From assembly GCA_003567805.1 (NCBI GenBank), contig PWYP01000087.1, positions 1 to 8,235 of the forward strand: a DNA stretch of 8,235 nucleotides, in the 5' to 3' direction. This DNA is from PVC group bacterium (GTDB lineage Bacteria; Verrucomicrobiota; Kiritimatiellia; UBA8416). Below the pieces are notes generated by a model. It was not told the DNA's origin, searched no databases, and was given only the letters and a program-made list of their open reading frames with translations. Every line of letters begins with the position of its first letter. The first letter of the stretch is position 1. The position numbers were made by a program, and so were the translations under genes. Shown one piece after another: positions 5,547-8,235 of the stretch.

Positions 5547-5658
5547 CCGACTGACGGTCCCAGCACTGCTGTAAACGCAACCTGCATCAGTTACCCATAT
5601 CTCATCATGCTACCAGTAGCAGGTCTGGCGCCACCGTATCTATCAATACCACTTTCAC
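5547..5658 (-). pseudogene. Decayed 5' fragment of a GT4 glycosyltransferase gene
   Basis: Starting at a GTG (5658-5656) the minus strand reads MKVVLIDTVAPD, in which VVLIDTVAPD is identical to the N-terminus of the GT4 protein encoded at 1637-537. After a one-base deletion the similarity continues, GSMMRYG, a TAA stop in place of the Gln codon, then LMQVAF and GPSV, against GSMLRYGQMVQDAL and DPSV in the intact protein. My hand alignment gives about 58 identical of 81 bases over the best part. The fragment is stopped by a frameshift and a nonsense codon and ends after about 37 codons where family B element B5 begins. It cannot encode a functional enzyme. Confidence 0.75.
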
Positions 5659-5702
5659 ACGATAATCAGAAGGGAGTATCTGAAAACCGTTATGCCGATA
5701 TT

Positions 5703-6650
5703 TCAAATCGGAGACCAGCGCCAGCGCGCATACTTGTGTATGGGTTTTTTCCACAACACTATTTTGCGCGCGGCAATTTCAGGCAAACGGCGGCAGCGAT
5801 CAATCTCCAAACACCACTCAATAATACGATGAAACGATGAAAACTCTGAAAACCACTCATCCCATACAATCCGAGCTGTTCTACCAAGAGTTATTGCCTC
5901 GTCCAAACGTGACTCCAATATGGCTGGCAATCTGCGAATATCACATTCCCGGATGCGAATCGAACAAGTCTCCCAACGAGGGCCTACAGGCGGCACCCAA
6001 CCATCTGAAATAATTACAGGACAACGCCCTAATCGCATAGCTTCAAACAAACGGAAGGTTGACACGCCATAACCACGCGGACAAAGGACAAAGGCACTTT
6101 TGGCCATCAGCTCTGTGTAATTGTGCCCTTCCATATTCACCAAATCGATATCGTGAGATGATCCGCACGACATGTTCTCAATTAGAATATCTTTCGAATG
6201 CAGCGAAGCAAGTCGACTACGTACAGGATGCGTTTCAAAGCGTCCCATGAATGAACATAGATAATCATACGCATCACCAGGAGGCACTAATGGCTCAATA
6301 TTAGATGATATTTTCTGATAAAACCCGGTTCTTGTCCGTCCTTGCGAATAACATAAACGATGAATACATGCATACACACCCGGCAAATAAGGGAAAGGAT
6401 TGTCGGCAGCTTCAAACAAAAAACACTTTGAAGGATTGGTGCGATACATCGGATCATTAAGGATATCCTTGCAATCAGGTCGCGCCGCTTTGACATAAAG
6501 AATCATGTCTGCATTACCAGGATTATCAACGAGATGGTGCACACCGAAACGGTCATTCAAGGCCGACCGACGGAATCGATCGAGCTCCGCATATCCATTC
6601 GGGTTATCCGGTGTATAACGTGGTGCGTGCGTACATGCGTAAATATTCAT
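5703..6650 (-). CDS. Exostosin-like (GT47) glycosyltransferase
   Basis: About 315 residues with the conserved C-terminal block of the exostosin family: in the longest frame (TTG at 6665) AFVLCPRGYGVSTF (191-204), RLFEAMRLGRCPVIISDGW (205-223) and VPP. In this family the block forms the nucleotide-sugar pocket of an inverting GT-B enzyme, with E208 of the FEAM motif likely important. The N-terminal half (MNIYACTHAPRYTP, then FLFEAADNPFPYLPGVY) resembles bacterial homologues and not the animal heparan sulfate enzymes; no signal anchor is seen, so a cytoplasmic site is likely. Start is uncertain: TTG at 6665, ATG at 6659 and ATG at 6650 are all in frame without a clear Shine-Dalgarno; I prefer 6650 because the first beta strand then starts the protein. 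Near the C-terminus FSEFSSFHRII is encoded by octamer-like repeats (5827-5850). The substrate sugar is unknown. Confidence 0.85.
   Translation of the reverse strand: MNIYACTHAPRYTPDNPNGYAELDRFRRSALNDRFGVHHLVDNPGNADMILYVKAARPDCKDILNDPMYRTNPSKCFLFEAADNPFPYLPGVYACIHRLCYSQGRTRTGFYQKISSNIEPLVPPGDAYDYLCSFMGRFETHPVRSRLASLHSKDILIENMSCGSSHDIDLVNMEGHNYTELMAKSAFVLCPRGYGVSTFRLFEAMRLGRCPVIISDGWVPPVGPRWETCSIRIRECDIRRLPAILESRLDEAITLGRTARIVWDEWFSEFSSFHRIIEWCLEIDRCRRLPEIAARKIVLWKKPIHKYARWRWSPI
5827..5850 (-). repeat. Possible octamer repeat inside the exostosin-like gene
   Basis: Plus-strand cgatgaaa occurs twice in tandem (5827-5834, 5835-5842) and is followed by actctgaa. The length and the tgaaa core resemble family C, and the coding strand is read in the same open orientation. 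Only two units are exact, so chance is possible. Confidence 0.35.
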
Positions 6651-6733
6651 AGTATACATACACAAATGATTTCAAAACCCGACAAGGAAGACAGCAAAGA
6701 GATCAAATTACATCCTGATTTCACACCGTCACT

Positions 6734-7459
6734 TTACACCGACGCTGAGATATCTGCTTGGAGGCAAAAACAAACATTGGCAAATCGCAACCGGGGCTCA
6801 CCGCTAAACTCTAGTTGTTGTTCATAAACACCAAAAAGTCGATATCCGAACGGATGTAAAAATGCACGGACACTTTCGAAGTAAGAATGACGAGATTCAT
6901 CTGGGTTAAAGCCGCATTCGACCAATATAAAACGAATCTTTCTTGCCTTTAGCATTTCAACTGCCCCCTGCAACACAGCTAAATCAAATCCTTCTACGTC
7001 TATTTTCAGCAAATCAACATTCTGTATTCTATTTGTCTCACAAAACAAATCTACGGTTTGAACATCTACCGTTTCTAAATACAAAGCATCATTTACCTTC
7101 GCCATGGTGTGCATGGTATTATTGGCTCGAACACTGATTTGAGCTTTGCAGGGAGTAGAACCTAAAGCCAAGCGATAGAGGTGCACATTACCAAACCCGC
7201 CCACCCCACTTTGCAGTGCTTCGTAGACAGTCCCGACGGGTTCAAAAGAGTAGATTGTCGCTTTAGGGAAAGCATGCCTGAATTTGCGAACAGACTGTCC
7301 GATGTTCGCACCGACATCAAAGATAACATTGAACTGACATCCAGACCTTAACAAATCAGCAATATCTTCCCGGCCATGTACTCGAAAACTATACAGCCGA
7401 AGGCCGATTTTTTTCAGCCCCCGGTTAGCCCATAATTTGATTATCTGTCTTACAGACAT
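6734..7459 (-). CDS. FkbM-family S-adenosylmethionine-dependent methyltransferase
   Basis: A complete 241-residue class I methyltransferase, presumably O-methylating a sugar hydroxyl of the glycan made by this locus, as FkbM-like enzymes often do in polysaccharide clusters. SAM-binding motif I is IFDVGANIGQ (46-55), followed by ATIYSFEPVG (67-76), whose E73 should bind the ribose hydroxyls of SAM. The family signature TVDLFCETNRIQNVDLLKID (135-154) continues VEGFDLAVLQGA and the last strands are FILVECGF and LFGVYEQQL. Length is typical. The ATG (7459) has an AGGA sequence about 10 bp upstream. A 141-bp gap without recognisable repeats separates it from the GT2 gene upstream, and about 80 bp lie before the exostosin-like gene. 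The C-terminus carries no membrane segment. The family call is secure; the methylated sugar is unknown. Confidence 0.93.
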   Translation of the reverse strand: MSVRQIIKLWANRGLKKIGLRLYSFRVHGREDIADLLRSGCQFNVIFDVGANIGQSVRKFRHAFPKATIYSFEPVGTVYEALQSGVGGFGNVHLYRLALGSTPCKAQISVRANNTMHTMAKVNDALYLETVDVQTVDLFCETNRIQNVDLLKIDVEGFDLAVLQGAVEMLKARKIRFILVECGFNPDESRHSYFESVRAFLHPFGYRLFGVYEQQLEFSGEPRLRFANVCFCLQADISASV

Positions 7460-7600
7460 ATGCTGCCGGTCCTACTGAAGCTCAAGCGGTTGAATCCTGT
7501 AAACGACTGATTCATGCCAACTACATTATCCTAGCTCTTCTAAAGCATACCTTTTCAAAATTATGACTAAAGCTTCATAGCCATTTACGTCATGCCTGAA

Positions 7601-8235
7601 TCAAGTGTCTTGCATCAATTTAAATGCCAACGCCAGAGCTCGGACTTCCCCCATAAACTTAACAGGAATCCACCATGGATGGCACAAATGAAACTTCGTG
7701 CAGATCTCACGGAACGGACGCCTAGCCATATAGCGAAAACGATCCCAACCCTTGCCATGCTTCAGCGCATAGTAATAATCGCCCACTCCGTGCAGGGGGG
7801 AACCACTTGCCATATGCCCACCCCCCGTGCGCGTTCCGCCTCGTGCGGCCCGCAAGTGCCGGATTGACGCCTTTGGTTCAAACCAAATTTTGCCGCCGGC
7901 TTCAACAATTCTCCTGGCAAAGTCTGTCTCAAACCGGAAAGAAACCGGCGGAACAAAATTCTCATCGAATCCACCCAGAGCGATAGCCTTGTCCCTCCTT
8001 ACTGATAAGTTGCCCGCCATCACATTCTCAACCCATGCCGGCTCCGTCCCATTAAACCCAAAATCCAAATCTTTCCTCAAAGCACTCGTGCGCTTTGAGG
8101 AAAAAGCTGAAATACTGAAACGCTGAAATACTGAAATCAACATCCCCTTGTCTGTTGATCCGCCATCCATCCGCTTGTTTCTGCCTTCAATTTTCAGCTT
8201 TTCAGTTTTTTCTTGTCCGCCCGTAGCCGCGAAGC
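7601..8235 (-). CDS. Glycosyltransferase family 2 protein, C-terminal part (5' end outside window)
   Basis: The frame is open to the right edge and 210 residues are visible. FGFNGTEPAWVENVMAGNLS (about 55-74) leads into VRRDKAIALGGFDENF, then FETDFARRIVEAGGKIWFEP and ASIRHL. This is the C-terminal part of the GT-A domain of family 2 enzymes: GGFDE is the conserved turn and FETDFARR replaces the usual ED-x-D-x-x-xR acceptor-base motif, with an aromatic in place of one acid. The N-terminal donor-binding half with its DXD is not visible. Upstream of residue 55 the sequence looks repeat-derived: octamer arrays C3 and C4, a 12-bp hairpin and a short inverted repeat all lie in frame, encoding peptides such as SVFQRFSISAF. 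Whether the enzyme is still functional, or is a fused or damaged copy, cannot be decided here. It is the first visible gene of the locus. Confidence 0.82.
   Translation of the reverse strand, partial: FAATGGQEKTEKLKIEGRNKRMDGGSTDKGMLISVFQRFSISAFSSKRTSALRKDLDFGFNGTEPAWVENVMAGNLSVRRDKAIALGGFDENFVPPVSFRFETDFARRIVEAGGKIWFEPKASIRHLRAARGGTRTGGGHMASGSPLHGVGDYYYALKHGKGWDRFRYMARRPFREICTKFHLCHPWWIPVKFMGEVRALALAFKLMQDT
8072..8103. repeat. 12-bp perfect hairpin inside the GT2 gene
   Basis: TTTCCTCAAAGC (8072-8083) and GCTTTGAGGAAA (8092-8103) are exact inverted repeats around an 8-nt loop, encoding the SSKRTSALRKD stretch. The hairpin touches the octamer array C3. A perfect 12-bp stem in coding sequence is unusual and suggests an inserted element. 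Confidence 0.7.
8106..8137 (-). repeat. Octamer array C3 inside the GT2 gene
   Basis: Plus-strand units gctgaaat, actgaaac, gctgaaat, actgaaat, alternating g and a at the first base. On the coding strand it reads in frame as ISVFQRFSISAF. It has the same unit length and orientation relative to the gene as C2. Confidence 0.85.
8136..8159. repeat. Short inverted repeat next to array C3
   Basis: ATCAACA (8136-8142) and TGTTGAT (8153-8159) pair perfectly around a 10-nt loop. It lies between the octamer arrays C3 and C4 inside the GT2 frame. Confidence 0.45.
8190..8212 (+). repeat. Octamer array C4, opposite orientation, inside the GT2 frame
   Basis: Plus-strand attttcagc, ttttcagt, then tttttc. 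On the coding strand the units actgaaaa and gctgaaaa are read as KTEKLKIE. This is the reverse of C3 and avoids a stop only because it is short and in a permissive frame. Confidence 0.6.

Noticed and set aside
7460..7600. Promoter for the FkbM gene in the 141-bp gap
   Set aside because: TTGAAA and GATAAT-like strings exist on the minus strand but their spacing (19-22 bp) is too wide for a confident call; no repeat, hairpin or small gene is evident there.
8168..8170. Start of the GT2 gene at the ATG in MDGGSTDKG
   Set aside because: The frame is open upstream to the window edge, no ribosome site precedes it, and a GT2 protein starting here would lack the whole donor-binding half.

Overview
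The window is a bacterial polysaccharide (exopolysaccharide, capsule or O-antigen type) biosynthesis region in which every recognisable gene lies on the minus strand, so the biological order runs from the right edge to the left. There is no rRNA, tRNA or marker gene. The taxon can only be guessed: dense families of 8-9 nt tandem micro-repeats between and inside genes remind me of genomes or MAGs of the Kiritimatiellota/Verrucomicrobiota/Lentisphaerota kind, but that is recollection and not proof.

Layout in transcription order: the C-terminal part of a family 2 glycosyltransferase whose 5' end is off the window (8235-7601); an FkbM-type methyltransferase (7459-6734); an exostosin-like GT47 protein (6650-5703); a decayed 5' fragment of a GT4 gene (about 5658-5547) followed by repeats; two GT4 glycosyltransferases separated by one base (5438-4254 and 4252-2990); a 515-bp gene-free island of repeats and hairpins; a ribbon-helix-helix antitoxin/MazF toxin pair overlapping by 7 bp with its own candidate promoter and terminator (2474-1900); another repeat cluster; a GT4 glycosyltransferase (1637-537); and, 5 bp later, a nucleotidyltransferase-fold protein that runs off the left edge (531-1).

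The sugar genes fit one pathway: GT2, GT4 and GT47 enzymes would add successive sugars to a lipid-linked or surface glycan, and FkbM would O-methylate a sugar. The nucleotidyltransferase-fold protein is an accessory protein of unknown substrate. No polymerase, flippase or nucleotide-sugar synthesis gene is visible, so this is an internal slice of a larger locus. The toxin-antitoxin pair is foreign to this function and sits between repeat clusters.

The most unusual content is the repeats. Families A (core ttctgtg) and B (core aattagc) are both built of three 9-nt units and usually end in the same ggttaa. Family C (gctgaaa plus one base) has an 8-nt unit. C arrays lie between genes but also in frame inside the GT2 gene and one GT4 gene, where they encode peptides such as SAFQHFSISAF. 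Families D and E are hairpin-type elements. A truncated GT4 paralogue fragment ends where a B element begins. Together this looks like a locus being remodelled by small repeat elements of unknown mechanism.
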